Origin: RHLJ01 sp048058975
GTDB taxonomy: Bacteria > Bacteroidota > Rhodothermia > Balneolales > Balneolaceae
DNA: 64,000 bases
Assembly: GCA_048058975.1 (NCBI GenBank)
Contig: JBLLNP010000004.1
Location: 28,774-92,773, forward strand
Reading direction: 5' to 3'
The notes beneath the pieces were generated by a model. It had not been told where the DNA came from. It ran no database searches and saw nothing but the letters and a program-made list of their open reading frames with translations. The translations under genes and the position numbers were made by a program. The stretch's first letter is position 1. Each line of letters begins with the position of its first letter. Shown here piece by piece: positions 42,486 through 52,800 of this stretch.

Positions 42486-44336
42486 GTGAATAAAGAAGGA
42501 CAACAGTATTACTTCAACTGGTCGATTCAGCTTAAGGCAAGCCCTGAACAGCTTTGGCGTTTTATTTCTGACACAAATGCCATATTCCGGCTTATGGGTT
42601 TTGCTCCTGTAAAAAAAACTCAGCTTTCAAGATCTGCTCCCAAAGGCTTCCTTGGAATTACTAATGCAAGAATGAGCTCCAACCTACATTGGGAACAGGA
42701 ACCTTTTATATGGGAACGTCCTTTCAGGTTTGGAACTAATCGAAACTATGAACTCGGGCTTTTTAAAAATTTACGTTACCTGATAGATTTAATCCCAAAC
42801 TCTGAAGGGACCATAGTTCAAACCCGTTTTTGGATTACACCTCAAAAAAATAGCCCCTTTTCTTTCTTGAAGTTCTGTTTCGAAAACTTTCTGAAGCGAA
42901 AGTATTTCCGGATTCTAAAAGATTTTGATGTTTGTGCATATAAAGGAATCCTTCCTTACGAACAGAATACCCCTAGGTCACTAATCCGTGGAGCAGAATC
43001 CAAAATTAGAATGATTGAAAGTGCATTGATTGAAAAAACCCGGCGAAAGAGAATTATCAATCACCTTCTTGAGTATCTCCGGAAAGCGGACGATGAAGAT
43101 TTGGTACGTATTCATCCTTTTATGCTGGCTGAATACTGGGGAGAAAAAAAGTACTCAGTGCTAAACGTATTTCTTCATGCTGCTAAACTAAATCTGCTTG
43201 ATTTTTCCTGGGATGTTTGCTGTCCAAACTGTAAAGCTCCCCGTCAAAATTTTCGAAAGCTTAAAGAAACCCGCGCTAGTCTTTATTGCGAAGAATGTGA
43301 TATTGATTATGAAATGGACTTCAACAAGAATACCCATTTAGTTTTCACGGTTCATCCTTTGATCCGAAAAATCTCAGATCGAAATTATTCGTTTGGTGAT
43401 CCTCAGTCCACACCCCATAAAGTATCGCAGCACTTCCTGAACATTGGCGAATCAGCTTATTTGAAAATAAGACTGGAAGAAGGAACATACATTTTTAAAA
43501 GTCACATGCACCAGGGAGAGCTTGTTCTGCACGTTCGAGAAGATGGTTTGGATACTGTATCGCTGGTTATAGAAGACAAAGATTTTGAAGGACAGGAAGT
43601 TACAATTTCGCCCAAACCGAACCTTACTTTTGTAAACAACTCATCCAGGAAAATTGTTTGTTTTCTTGAAAAGAAAGACTGGAAAGAAGAAGCTACCTAT
43701 GCCAGCGAGGTAAACTCTGCACACGATTTCAGGACACTATTTTCCCGGGAGGCGCTTAAGGAAGGTTCTAGTGTTAAAGCTACAGGAGTAACCATGTTGT
43801 TTACTGATATCATGAACTCTACCGAATTCTATCAGCAAGAAGGAGACGATATGGCTATTGGCCGTGTTATGAACCATTTCAAGATTATTCAATCCATTGT
43901 GGCCGAAGAAAGGGGTGGTATTGTTAAAACAATCGGTGATTCCGTTATGGCCGTATTCCGGGAACCTGTTTCTGCAATTAAAGCGGTTGAACGAATCCAG
44001 CAAATTTTCTCCGGCCCCGGTTCACTGGGAGATTCATTCAAACTTAAAGCAGGTGTGCATTACGGAGATTGTGTTGCTGTTAATTTAAATGACCGTACCG
44101 ATTACTTTGGTACCACTGTAAATATCGCTGCCCGTCTGGTAGATGCCGCTAAAGAGAAAGAAGTAGTAATTTCAGAAGAGTTTTATAACCACCCGGATGT
44201 GAAATTATATCTGAATAAAAAAGATAAATCACTATTTATTAAAGAGAACAAAATTGAGTTAAAAGGTTTTGAAAACCAGGAATTCAACGTAAAGCAAATA
44301 AGGCTGGAGCGCCCTTCTCTCCGCCTTGTTGTTTAA
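42486..44336 (+). CDS. Class III adenylate/guanylate cyclase with SRPBCC and DUF5939-like domains
   Basis: A 616-residue cyclase. Residues about 8-155 look like an SRPBCC/START-type lipid or ligand pocket (FNWSIQLKASPEQLWRFISD). The middle, about 170-420, is a DUF5939-like module with a zinc-ribbon-like CCPNC...CEEC. The C-terminus, about 430-600, is a class III cyclase domain: GVTMLFTDIMNSTEFYQQEG (first metal Asp), GGIVKTIGDSVMAVF (second) and YFGTTVNIAARL. It probably makes cAMP. The start is GTG 42486; no earlier in-frame start fits. No cAMP receptor gene is nearby. Confidence 0.88.
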   Translation: MNKEGQQYYFNWSIQLKASPEQLWRFISDTNAIFRLMGFAPVKKTQLSRSAPKGFLGITNARMSSNLHWEQEPFIWERPFRFGTNRNYELGLFKNLRYLIDLIPNSEGTIVQTRFWITPQKNSPFSFLKFCFENFLKRKYFRILKDFDVCAYKGILPYEQNTPRSLIRGAESKIRMIESALIEKTRRKRIINHLLEYLRKADDEDLVRIHPFMLAEYWGEKKYSVLNVFLHAAKLNLLDFSWDVCCPNCKAPRQNFRKLKETRASLYCEECDIDYEMDFNKNTHLVFTVHPLIRKISDRNYSFGDPQSTPHKVSQHFLNIGESAYLKIRLEEGTYIFKSHMHQGELVLHVREDGLDTVSLVIEDKDFEGQEVTISPKPNLTFVNNSSRKIVCFLEKKDWKEEATYASEVNSAHDFRTLFSREALKEGSSVKATGVTMLFTDIMNSTEFYQQEGDDMAIGRVMNHFKIIQSIVAEERGGIVKTIGDSVMAVFREPVSAIKAVERIQQIFSGPGSLGDSFKLKAGVHYGDCVAVNLNDRTDYFGTTVNIAARLVDAAKEKEVVISEEFYNHPDVKLYLNKKDKSLFIKENKIELKGFENQEFNVKQIRLERPSLRLVV

Positions 44337-44406
44337 AATACTCCTACTTTAGTTGCTATTTTATTGTAGGTTCAAGCTATTCTCACTCAGCTTAATTTTG
44401 TATTAC

Positions 44407-44898
44407 ATGGATAAAAAAAAGAATCACCATCCTTCGGTAATGGATTCTATTACAGCGATGAAACCCAAAAAGAATATCGCCCTTATTGCTCATGATCATC
44501 GCAAATTAGATTTACTGGACTGGGCTGATTACAATCGTGATCGGTTGGCTCAACATAACTTATTTGGCACGGGTACTACGGGATCGCTTGCCGCAGAAAA
44601 ACTAAATCTTCCGGTTTATACTTTTAAAAGCGGGCCTCTCGGTGGAGATCTCCAGATAGGCTCAGCAATAATCGACAATGAAATTGATATCATGATTTTC
44701 TTTTGGGATCCACTACTAGCACAACCGCACGATGTAGATGTGAAAGCTTTACTCCGGATCAGTGTGGTATATAATATCCCTCTTGCTTGTAACCGTTCTT
44801 CTGCCGATTTCCTTATTTCATCTCCGTTAATGGAATCTGCTTATGAACGATTTATTGTAGATTATAGTAAACGATTTAAAAAAGAGTTCGGTGTCTAA
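44407..44898 (+). CDS. mgsA: Methylglyoxal synthase
   Basis: A 163-residue MgsA converting dihydroxyacetone phosphate to methylglyoxal and phosphate. Seen: IALIAHDHRKLDLLDWADYN, FGTGTTGSLAAEKL, KSGPLGGDLQIG, IIFFWDPL-type (MIFFWDPLLAQPHDVDVKAL) and NIPLACNRSSADFL. ATG 44407 gives the standard N-terminus; an upstream extension to 44353 is hydrophobic and unlike the family. It overlaps the next gene by 8 bp. Confidence 0.95.
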   Translation: MDKKKNHHPSVMDSITAMKPKKNIALIAHDHRKLDLLDWADYNRDRLAQHNLFGTGTTGSLAAEKLNLPVYTFKSGPLGGDLQIGSAIIDNEIDIMIFFWDPLLAQPHDVDVKALLRISVVYNIPLACNRSSADFLISSPLMESAYERFIVDYSKRFKKEFGV

Positions 44899-46909
44899 CG
44901 CGTTAGTAAAAGAAAAAAGTCCTTACCTCCTTCAGCATAAAGATAATCCTGTTGATTGGTATCCCTGGTGTGTTGAAGCTTTTAATAAAGCCCGGGAAGA
45001 GAATAAACCCGTTTTTCTTTCAATAGGCTATGCTACTTGCCATTGGTGTCATGTAATGGCACATGAAAGTTTTGAAGATGAAGAAATAGCCCGATTACTC
45101 AATAATGCCTTTATTAATGTAAAAGTAGATCGCGAAGAACGCCCTGATATAGATAGTACATACATGACGGTTTGCCAAATGCTGACGGGGCATGGCGGCT
45201 GGCCGCTTACTATAGTTCTTACCCCGGATAAAGAACCTTTTTTTGCCGCGACATACATCCCAAAAGAAGCCCGGTTCGGTAGAATCGGGTTGCGCCAGCT
45301 TATTCCCGGAATAAAAGGAATGTGGGATCATGAACCCGAGAAAATCAAAAAAGCCGTTGAAAGCATAAAAGAAGGTTTCGGCAAATCACAACAGTTTGTG
45401 TCCGGTGAATTTCCCGGAACAGAAGCGGTTGATTACGCCGCTGAGCAATTTGTTATGCGTTTTGATGATAAATATGGCGGGTTTGGAAACGCCCCAAAAT
45501 TTCCTTCTCCGCATAACCTCATGTTTCTTCTCCGCCAGTGGAAACAAACGGATGAACAACGTTTTTTAGATTCAGTAACGGAGACGCTTACCGCCATGCG
45601 ATTAGGAGGAATCTGGGATCATGTTGGTTTTGGTTTCCACCGATATTCCACCGACAGGGAATGGCTACTTCCCCATTTTGAGAAAATGTTATACGATCAG
45701 GCTTTGCTGATGATGGCTTATACCGAGGCTTGGCAAATCACCGCCAATCCATTGTTCAAGCAAACGGTTTACGAAATAGAAGCGTACGTTTCACGAAACT
45801 TGACAAGCACTGGGGGCGCTTTTTACTCTGCGGAAGACGCCGATAGTGAAGGCGAAGAAGGAAAGTTTTATGTATGGAATCTCGCTGAAATCAATTCTGC
45901 TCTTATCTTAGAGGAAGCTTCTTTCATGCAAGCATCTTTTAATTTAAAAGAAGAAGGCAATTTTGAAGATGAAGCAACCAAACAGCTCACGGGGCAAAAC
46001 ATCCCTCACTTAAAAAAAGAATTAACTCAGGAAGAATCTGAGTTTTGGGATAACATCAGAATAAAACTTTTTGAAACACGGGAACAACGGGTTCATCCTA
46101 CTCTTGATGACAAAACTCTCACTGACTGGAATGCCCTTATGATTGTCGCTCTTGCTAAAGCCGGAGCTGTTTTTGATGAAGCTTCCTTTGTTGAAAAAGC
46201 AGAATCTGCATTTCGTTTTATTGAAGACAACCTGACTATAAACGGGCAGCTAATGCATCGCTATAAAGAAGGTGAGTCATCCATCGAGGCTTTTGCTGAT
46301 GATTATGCGTATATGGTTTGGGCAGGAATTGAGCTATATGAAGCTACTTTTAAACCGCAGTATCTTAAACGCGCATTGGATTGGAATAAGAAAATGCTTG
46401 ATCTGTTTTGGGATGAAAATAAAGGCGGTTTTTTCTTTAGTGTAAATGATCCGGATCAACCTTTGGGCAGACAAAAGCAGATCTACGATGGTGCGGCTCC
46501 TTCTTCAAATTCTGTAGCGTTGATGAACCTCATCAGGCTTGGAAGGTTCACGGGAGATTCTGAATTGGAAGAAAAGGCAAATGAAATCGGAAAATGCTTT
46601 TCTTCCGATTTAATCAGATCCGGCTCAAGTAGTACCATGAGTATGATGGCACTTCAGTTTTTATTCAATGACCCGAAAGAAATCGTAATCGCTGAAGGCG
46701 ATAATGAAACATCGGAAATAGCCAGGCATTTCCGTCATGTTTTTGACCCTAATAAAGTGCTACTCTTCCGACCTTGGGAGATGAATTCTGAAATATTTGA
46801 AATCACCCCTTTTCTTAAAGAGCAAATCGCCATCAACCAAAAAACCACGATTTATGTATGCAGAAATTATTCCTGTGAAAAACCTGTATTTGATGTGACG
46901 CAATTGTAG
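44891..46909 (+). CDS. DUF255 thioredoxin-fold protein (YyaL/SPATA20-like)
   Basis: A 672-residue protein. The N-terminal domain is thioredoxin-like, with SPYLLQHKDNPVDWYPW and CHWC near residue 50 in GYATCHWCHVMAHESFED, followed by a long alpha/alpha-barrel resembling N-acyl-glucosamine epimerase or cellulase folds (WDHVGFGFHRYSTDREWLLP, FYSAEDADSEGEEGKFY). The family is widespread but its activity is unknown. The start is GTG, overlapping the mgsA stop, so the two are coupled. Confidence 0.92.
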   Translation: MSNALVKEKSPYLLQHKDNPVDWYPWCVEAFNKAREENKPVFLSIGYATCHWCHVMAHESFEDEEIARLLNNAFINVKVDREERPDIDSTYMTVCQMLTGHGGWPLTIVLTPDKEPFFAATYIPKEARFGRIGLRQLIPGIKGMWDHEPEKIKKAVESIKEGFGKSQQFVSGEFPGTEAVDYAAEQFVMRFDDKYGGFGNAPKFPSPHNLMFLLRQWKQTDEQRFLDSVTETLTAMRLGGIWDHVGFGFHRYSTDREWLLPHFEKMLYDQALLMMAYTEAWQITANPLFKQTVYEIEAYVSRNLTSTGGAFYSAEDADSEGEEGKFYVWNLAEINSALILEEASFMQASFNLKEEGNFEDEATKQLTGQNIPHLKKELTQEESEFWDNIRIKLFETREQRVHPTLDDKTLTDWNALMIVALAKAGAVFDEASFVEKAESAFRFIEDNLTINGQLMHRYKEGESSIEAFADDYAYMVWAGIELYEATFKPQYLKRALDWNKKMLDLFWDENKGGFFFSVNDPDQPLGRQKQIYDGAAPSSNSVALMNLIRLGRFTGDSELEEKANEIGKCFSSDLIRSGSSSTMSMMALQFLFNDPKEIVIAEGDNETSEIARHFRHVFDPNKVLLFRPWEMNSEIFEITPFLKEQIAINQKTTIYVCRNYSCEKPVFDVTQL

Positions 46910-47002
46910 TCTCTTTATTTTCGGTTTTGGTTCTGAACTTCCTGAATCATTCCAATCCAAAAAACGGAACTCTTCGTACTTAACCTGAAATATACTGTAT
47001 AT

Positions 47003-47617
47003 ATGCTGTTTTTTATTTTATCCGCGATCGGGAAAATCCTTACGCAGAATAATCCACGAGACCGAATCCTTATGCAACGTATTGCATCCAAAGAACCGGA
47101 AGCACTGGGAGTATTGTACGACCACTATAACCGTTTACTTTTTGGGCTTCTGAAATCCATCCTGAAAAAAAAGGAAGAAGCAGAAGATCTTTTACAGGAA
47201 GTATTTACCACCATTTGGGAAAAAGCCGATCAATTTGATACAGAACGGGGAACAGTATATACATGGATTGTTTCGTTAACCAGGAATAAAGCGATTGACC
47301 GTTTGAGATCTAAAGTTTATAAAGAACAGAAAAAGCAATCGACCAGCTTAAATGATGATGAAGTTTTTCATCCTCTTTATTCTGATGAACACAACCCGCT
47401 GGAAAATGCTATTCTATCGGACAGAGCAAAACGGGTATATAATGCACTTCAGCAGCTTTCTGAGAAACAGCGGGCAGTTATCCAGGTTGCTTATTTCGAT
47501 GGATTAAGCCAATCCGAAATCTCAGATGAATATGATATTCCATTGGGTACTGTTAAAACCAGAATGCGAGACGGTATGTTAAAATTACGAGAACTTTTAG
47601 CTCAGGAGATGGCCTAA
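47003..47617 (+). CDS. ECF-type RNA polymerase sigma factor
   Basis: A 204-residue ECF sigma factor: region 2 (LGVLYDHYNRLLFGLLKSIL, AEDLLQEVFTTIWEKADQFD) and region 4 helix-turn-helix (LSQSEISDEYDIPLGTVKTR). The partner anti-sigma gene follows with a TAATG overlap. The pair resembles SigK/RskA-type systems. The start at 47003 includes about 15 hydrophobic residues; a downstream ATG at 47072 would cut into region 2. A 13-bp palindrome ATATAC-T-GTATAT abuts the start codon. Confidence 0.92.
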   Translation: MLFFILSAIGKILTQNNPRDRILMQRIASKEPEALGVLYDHYNRLLFGLLKSILKKKEEAEDLLQEVFTTIWEKADQFDTERGTVYTWIVSLTRNKAIDRLRSKVYKEQKKQSTSLNDDEVFHPLYSDEHNPLENAILSDRAKRVYNALQQLSEKQRAVIQVAYFDGLSQSEISDEYDIPLGTVKTRMRDGMLKLRELLAQEMA

Positions 47618-48411
47618 TGGCAGAAAATAAAAACACTCAGAATTTTGAAGAACTTTGCGCTGCTTATGTGCTAGGTTCGTTATCGAGCGAAGATAGATCT
47701 TCCTTTGAAGACTTACTAAGTACGGCTAATACCGAACAGAAACAGTTCTTTGAAGATATGGAGGCAATAGCCGCCGAAATGGCGTTGCTTTATCCTGAAG
47801 TAGAACCTTCCTCTTCCTTAAAACAGCAACTAATCGAAATGGCATGGGTTTCTATAAATGCCAGAAATGGTACTAACATCCATTATTTGTCCCGATTCCG
47901 CTATGCAGTAGCAGCTTCAGTGATATTTATGCTGGTCTCGATTGGATTGCTTTTCCAGACTCAGAATCTGAACCAGGATCTATCCAATCAACTGGCTCTC
48001 GTTAGTGAACAGCAATCAACCATTAAAGCATTAGAAACTGAAGTAGAACGAAAAGAAGAGCTACTTACTATTCTGGAGGCTCGTGATGTTGATCTTATCT
48101 TAATGGATGGACTGGAAGTGAATCCTAACGGTTACGGCAAAGTGGTTTGGGATAAAGACAATGGTCAGGCACTGCTTCAGGTTGCCAACATTCCAAGTGT
48201 ACCAACAGCGAAAGAGTACCAGCTTTGGTTTGTGGTCAACAACCAGCCTATAAGCGCCGGTGTATTTTCAGTAAATGATCCCGAACAGGATAACTTCTTC
48301 AAAATTTCTGAATTCCGGCAAGGCGGAACAGGAGCCTTCGCAATTACACTAGAGCCAGAAGGAGGTTCGCCATTACCCACAGGAGATATGTACTTATTGG
48401 GAAGCATGTAA
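47617..48411 (+). CDS. RskA-like anti-sigma factor
   Basis: A 264-residue anti-sigma factor: an N-terminal cytosolic domain with the ELCAAYVLGSLSSEDRSSFE motif that binds the sigma factor, one membrane helix (about 104-123, YAVAASVIFMLVSIGLLF), a coiled-coil segment, and an extracytoplasmic RskA-type C-terminal domain (KEYQLWFVVNNQPISAGVFS). No zinc-binding HxxxCxxC is present. Translationally coupled to the sigma gene. Release probably depends on regulated proteolysis, as in relatives. Confidence 0.9.
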   Translation: MAENKNTQNFEELCAAYVLGSLSSEDRSSFEDLLSTANTEQKQFFEDMEAIAAEMALLYPEVEPSSSLKQQLIEMAWVSINARNGTNIHYLSRFRYAVAASVIFMLVSIGLLFQTQNLNQDLSNQLALVSEQQSTIKALETEVERKEELLTILEARDVDLILMDGLEVNPNGYGKVVWDKDNGQALLQVANIPSVPTAKEYQLWFVVNNQPISAGVFSVNDPEQDNFFKISEFRQGGTGAFAITLEPEGGSPLPTGDMYLLGSM

Positions 48412-48525
48412 CAGCTTTTGCATATTTCTTAGAAGGTGTACTTTTTTTTGTTACTTTGACTCTACTACGGGCTTTAAGGGGTCAATCAGCAATAAATTGG
48501 AATAGTTTTTATAACCGGGGTTTTA

Positions 48526-49647
48526 ATGTCTTTTAGAATTGAAAGGGTTGAAAGTAAATCGCAATTACTAACATTTATCAAATCAAAGTGGAATTTTTAT
48601 CAGGGTGATGAAAACTTTGTCCCTCCTCTTATTCAAGACCGAAAAAAATTATTAAACGAAGAAAAGAATCCTTTCTATAAACACGCTGAGATTCAGCACT
48701 TTTTGGCAAAAAGAGATTCGAAAGTGATTGGCAGAATCTCTGCTATAATCAATGACAATCATAATACAACGCACAACGACAAGGTTGGTTTTTTTGGTTT
48801 TTTTGAGTGTATAGATTCCCCCGAAGTTGCAGCTGCCTTGTTCAATGCGGCAGAAGACTGGCTGAAAGAGAAAGGCATGGATAGCTGCCGCGGTCCGGTC
48901 AATCCATCGATGAATGATGAAACAGGTTTACTAATCGATGGGTTTGATTCCCCTCCTGTATTATTGATGACATATAATCCGCCCTATTATAAAGATCTGA
49001 TTGAAGAGCAAGGCTATGGTAAAGCAAAGGATCTGTATGCTTATCATCTTACAAATGGGGAGTATATTTCGGATCGGATGGAAAGAATGCAAGAGGCTCT
49101 TATCAAGAGATATGATCTTACCATTAGGAAAATTGATTTCAAGAATAATTTTGATAATGATGTCGAAAGGCTGAAAGAAATTTATAATGCAGCATGGCAA
49201 CCTAACTGGGGGTTTGTAAAAATAACCGATGAAGAATTTGACTTTCTTGCAGCCGACTTAAAAACATTTGCTGTAGAAGATTACGTATTACTACTTGAGT
49301 CGAAGGGTAAACTGGTTGGCTTCTCATTAGGTCTTCCAGATCTTAACCAGGTATTAATTCATAATAAAAGAGGATCTTTACTGGGAGCCGCTTATCATCT
49401 TTTAACTAAGAAAAAACTCATCAACACAATGAGGATACTCATCCTTGGAGTTCTACCTGAATTTCAGGGAAAAGGATTTGACTCTGTACTTTACTATGAA
49501 GTAGGCAAAAGAAGTCGGCCATTAGGGATAGAATATGGAGAAGCTTCATGGATTCTGGAAGACAATGAGGCAATGAAAAAAGGTGCCACTCAAATCATGA
49601 AAGGAAAGCACTACAAAACCTATCGAATTTTTGAAAAGGAAATTTGA
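48526..49647 (+). CDS. GNAT-family N-acetyltransferase-like protein
   Basis: A 373-residue protein of the GNAT superfamily. The N-terminal part (FIKSKWNFYQGDENFVPPLI) and central GRISAIINDNHN, CRGPVNPSMNDETGLLIDGF are shared by a conserved group found in Bacteroidota and relatives. The acetyl-CoA-binding motif is GVLPEFQGKGFDSVL near residue 310. The substrate is unknown. Single gene, with a terminator 35 bp downstream. Confidence 0.85.
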   Translation: MSFRIERVESKSQLLTFIKSKWNFYQGDENFVPPLIQDRKKLLNEEKNPFYKHAEIQHFLAKRDSKVIGRISAIINDNHNTTHNDKVGFFGFFECIDSPEVAAALFNAAEDWLKEKGMDSCRGPVNPSMNDETGLLIDGFDSPPVLLMTYNPPYYKDLIEEQGYGKAKDLYAYHLTNGEYISDRMERMQEALIKRYDLTIRKIDFKNNFDNDVERLKEIYNAAWQPNWGFVKITDEEFDFLAADLKTFAVEDYVLLLESKGKLVGFSLGLPDLNQVLIHNKRGSLLGAAYHLLTKKKLINTMRILILGVLPEFQGKGFDSVLYYEVGKRSRPLGIEYGEASWILEDNEAMKKGATQIMKGKHYKTYRIFEKEI

Positions 49648-49681
49648 GTTCTCATCACTCTGTTTAACATTGAATTATTAG

Positions 49682-49717
49682 AAAAGCTCTTTCCAATATG
49701 GATTTGAGCTTTTTTTT
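49682..49717 (+). terminator. Terminator after the GNAT gene
   Basis: AAAAGCTC (49682-49689) pairs with GAGCTTTT (49706-49713), with an inner TCCA-ATA-TGGA stem, and is followed by further T residues. It is 35 bp after the GNAT stop. Confidence 0.82.
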
Positions 49718-49806
49718 ATTACAATATTCCAATCTGATCAACAAGAGAGTTCGTACTCTAATGCGAAACACCCAATTGGGAAACTAATAATAAAACGGAG
49801 AATTAT

Positions 49807-52800
49807 ATGAAATCATTAAAATTGATACGATCGTTTATATTTTCGCTGTGCATAATGTTCTTGGGATTTACCCATATTAGCGTTGCACAAACAACATTTA
49901 AAGCCAATTTAAGTGGCAGTAACGAAACTCCTTCGATTACCACCCCTGCAACCGGCACAATAACAGCAACGCTTACCGGAACTCAACTCGTTGTTGAAGG
50001 AGAGTTTAGTGGATTGGTTGGAGACTATTCTGCTTCACATATTCATCTTGGAATGGCCGGAGAAGCTGGAGGAGTACTTTTTTCTTTGACTGCTGTAGCA
50101 GATCCTGACGGAAAAGGAGGTACTTATGTTGGTGCCAGTAATACCTTCAATTTAAGTGCCGGCCAGGTTGATACGCTAGAAGCAAGAGGCTTATATGTAA
50201 ATATTCATACCTCAGAATATGGAGGCGGTGAACTTCGCGGACAGCTCCAACCCAATGCTGATGCTTACTTCAGAGCTAATTTATCCGGTGCTTTTGAACC
50301 AACAGCGGCAAAAACGCACGCAAGTGGAGCAGTTGTATTCGAACTAATTGGGGATACCCTCTTTGTTTCAGGATCATTCAATGGACTTAGCGGAACATAT
50401 TCTGCTTCCCATATACATCTTGCTCCTGCCGGATCAGGTGGGGGAGTTTCTTTTTCACTCAGTCCTACCGTTGGAGTGGACAATATGTCCGGAGTTTACC
50501 ATGCTTCAAACAACAAGTTTGAGTTAACAACCTTTCAAAAGCAGGATTTATGGGATCGTGATTTTTATGTGAATATACATTCTTCAGCGTATGGCGGAGG
50601 AGAGCTCCGGGGCCAGATCACTCCGCCTGTAACAGCACTATTCTATGCTACCCTATCAGGTACATCTGAAAAACCATCCATAAATGCTTCCGGTACAGGT
50701 GCTGTTCTTGTTGAATTGGCCGGTGATTCACTCTTTGTTTCCGGAACTTTTCAGGCTTTGGGATCAGATTACTCAGCTTCACATATTCATACCGCACATG
50801 CAGGAACTTCAGGAGGAGTAGCTGTTGCGCTGACCGCAAATCTGCAAGCGGGAAACAGAGACGGAACATACTTTTTGGCGGATAATAAATTTGAGTTAAC
50901 TGCTCAGCAAAAGATGGATCTTCTGAACAGAAGGCTATATGTAAATGTACATTCTACTGATAATGCAAGCGGTGAAATCCGCGGGCAAATTTTAGGTGAT
51001 GCTTCAGCCTATTTCCATACTAACCTGCTTGGGCTGCACGAAGTCCAACCCGTTCAAAGTAATGGAAGTGGTTCGGTAAATATAGAAGTATCCGGTTCAA
51101 GAGCTATTGTATCCGGAGGGTTTAGTCTTACTGGAGAATTTACAGGGTCTCATTTACATAGAGGCAAAGTAGATGAAACAGGTGGAGTCGAAATCGCTCT
51201 TAATCCTACTGTTATAAATAACGCTGGTATCGCGGAAGGTGAATTTGAAGTTGCAGATAACACCTATTCTTTGACCGCTACTCAGCTTGATTCCTTATTT
51301 AATGAAAGCATCTATGTAAATGTACATTCGGTTGCAAATGCCAGCGGCGAGATCCGGGGACAAATGTTATTCAGCGCTGCTAATCAATACACAGAACCGC
51401 CTTCTTTAATTTCGCCGGTAGATGGAGCTTTAGTTGAGTTATCAACCTCAGCAAGCACCTCACTCGAAATTACCTGGGGACACGATGGAATGGATGGAGA
51501 TGGAAATAAAGTAGCCTATATATGGCAGCTCTCTACGGATGAGAACTTCAACGATGTTATCGTTAATACTAACGTAGGAACTGAAATGAAATACGAAACT
51601 ACCCATGGCGATTTCAATATGCTGCTAGCCGATCTGGGTGTTATTTCTGGTGGAGAAAAAGTTTTGTATCACCGTGCTTTTGCTTCTGACGGAAGTGATC
51701 TTTCGGTAAGCGATACCCTTTCTATTACTGCCAAAAGGCCTAACTTTGGTTCTGAGATATACGAAATTCTTCTGAGTGGAAGTAATGAAGTTCCTCCTAT
51801 AACCTCACCAGCCTATGGTAAAGTCACGGCCGTATTTAATGGCACACATCTTGTACTGGATGGAGAATTTTGGGGATTGAGCGGAGAGTTTACAGGAGCG
51901 CATCTGCATTTTGGCCAATCTGGTCAGGCTGGTGGAGTAGAGATTGCTGTTTCACCTAATATAGATGGTGATATGAAAGGTGGAACCTTCGCTGATTTTG
52001 ATACGAGCTACGCCTTAACTCCTGATCAAATCTCGAAACTACATTCACGAGCCTTATATCTGAATATACACTCCAGTGCATATCCCGGTGGAGAGCTTCG
52101 GGGACAAGTAGTTCCAAAATCAGATTATTATTTCCGAACCAATCTTTCTGGAGCGTTCCAAACTCTGGCTTATTCAAGCATGGGTTCGGGTGCGGTTACT
52201 TTAGAGCTTACTGAAGACACGTTAATCGTTTCTGGATCTTTTACAGGTTTATCTGATGATTATATCGCTTCTCATATCCATATAGCTCCAGTGGGTAGTT
52301 CGGGTCCGGTTTCAATTACGCTAAATCCTGTAATTGAAATAGATGACCGATCCGGAGTTTTTGTAGCAGAACAGAATGAGTTCGTTCTGGATGCCAGTCA
52401 AAAAGCCGCGCTTTGGAACAGAGAATTCTACATAAATATTCATGTTTCGGAACTGGCTTTACCTGAATTGAGGGGTAATATCACTCCTCCTGTTACCACT
52501 GCTTTTTATGCAAGTCTTTCTGGAACTGCTGAAAATGAGTCGGTAGAAACTGGAGGGACCGGAGCGATTCTGGTGGAACTGCATGGAGATACTTTAATTG
52601 CTTCAGGTTCTTTTACAGGCTTAGAATCTAATTACGCCGCATCTCACATTCACTCCGCACACGCTGGAATAAACGGCGGGGTTGTAGCAGGACTATCAGC
52701 AAATATATCAAATAACACTTCCGGGATATATGCTTATTCATCGAACAAATTTGGTCTTAATACTGAACAAAAGACTGGTTTATTTGATCGGGGTATGTAT

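Noticed and set aside
46990..47002. ATATAC-T-GTATAT palindrome at the sigma factor start considered as an ECF autoregulated promoter
   Set aside because: No GGAAC/CGT-type -35 and -10 pair at proper spacing was found in the gap; the palindrome may be chance in AT-rich DNA.
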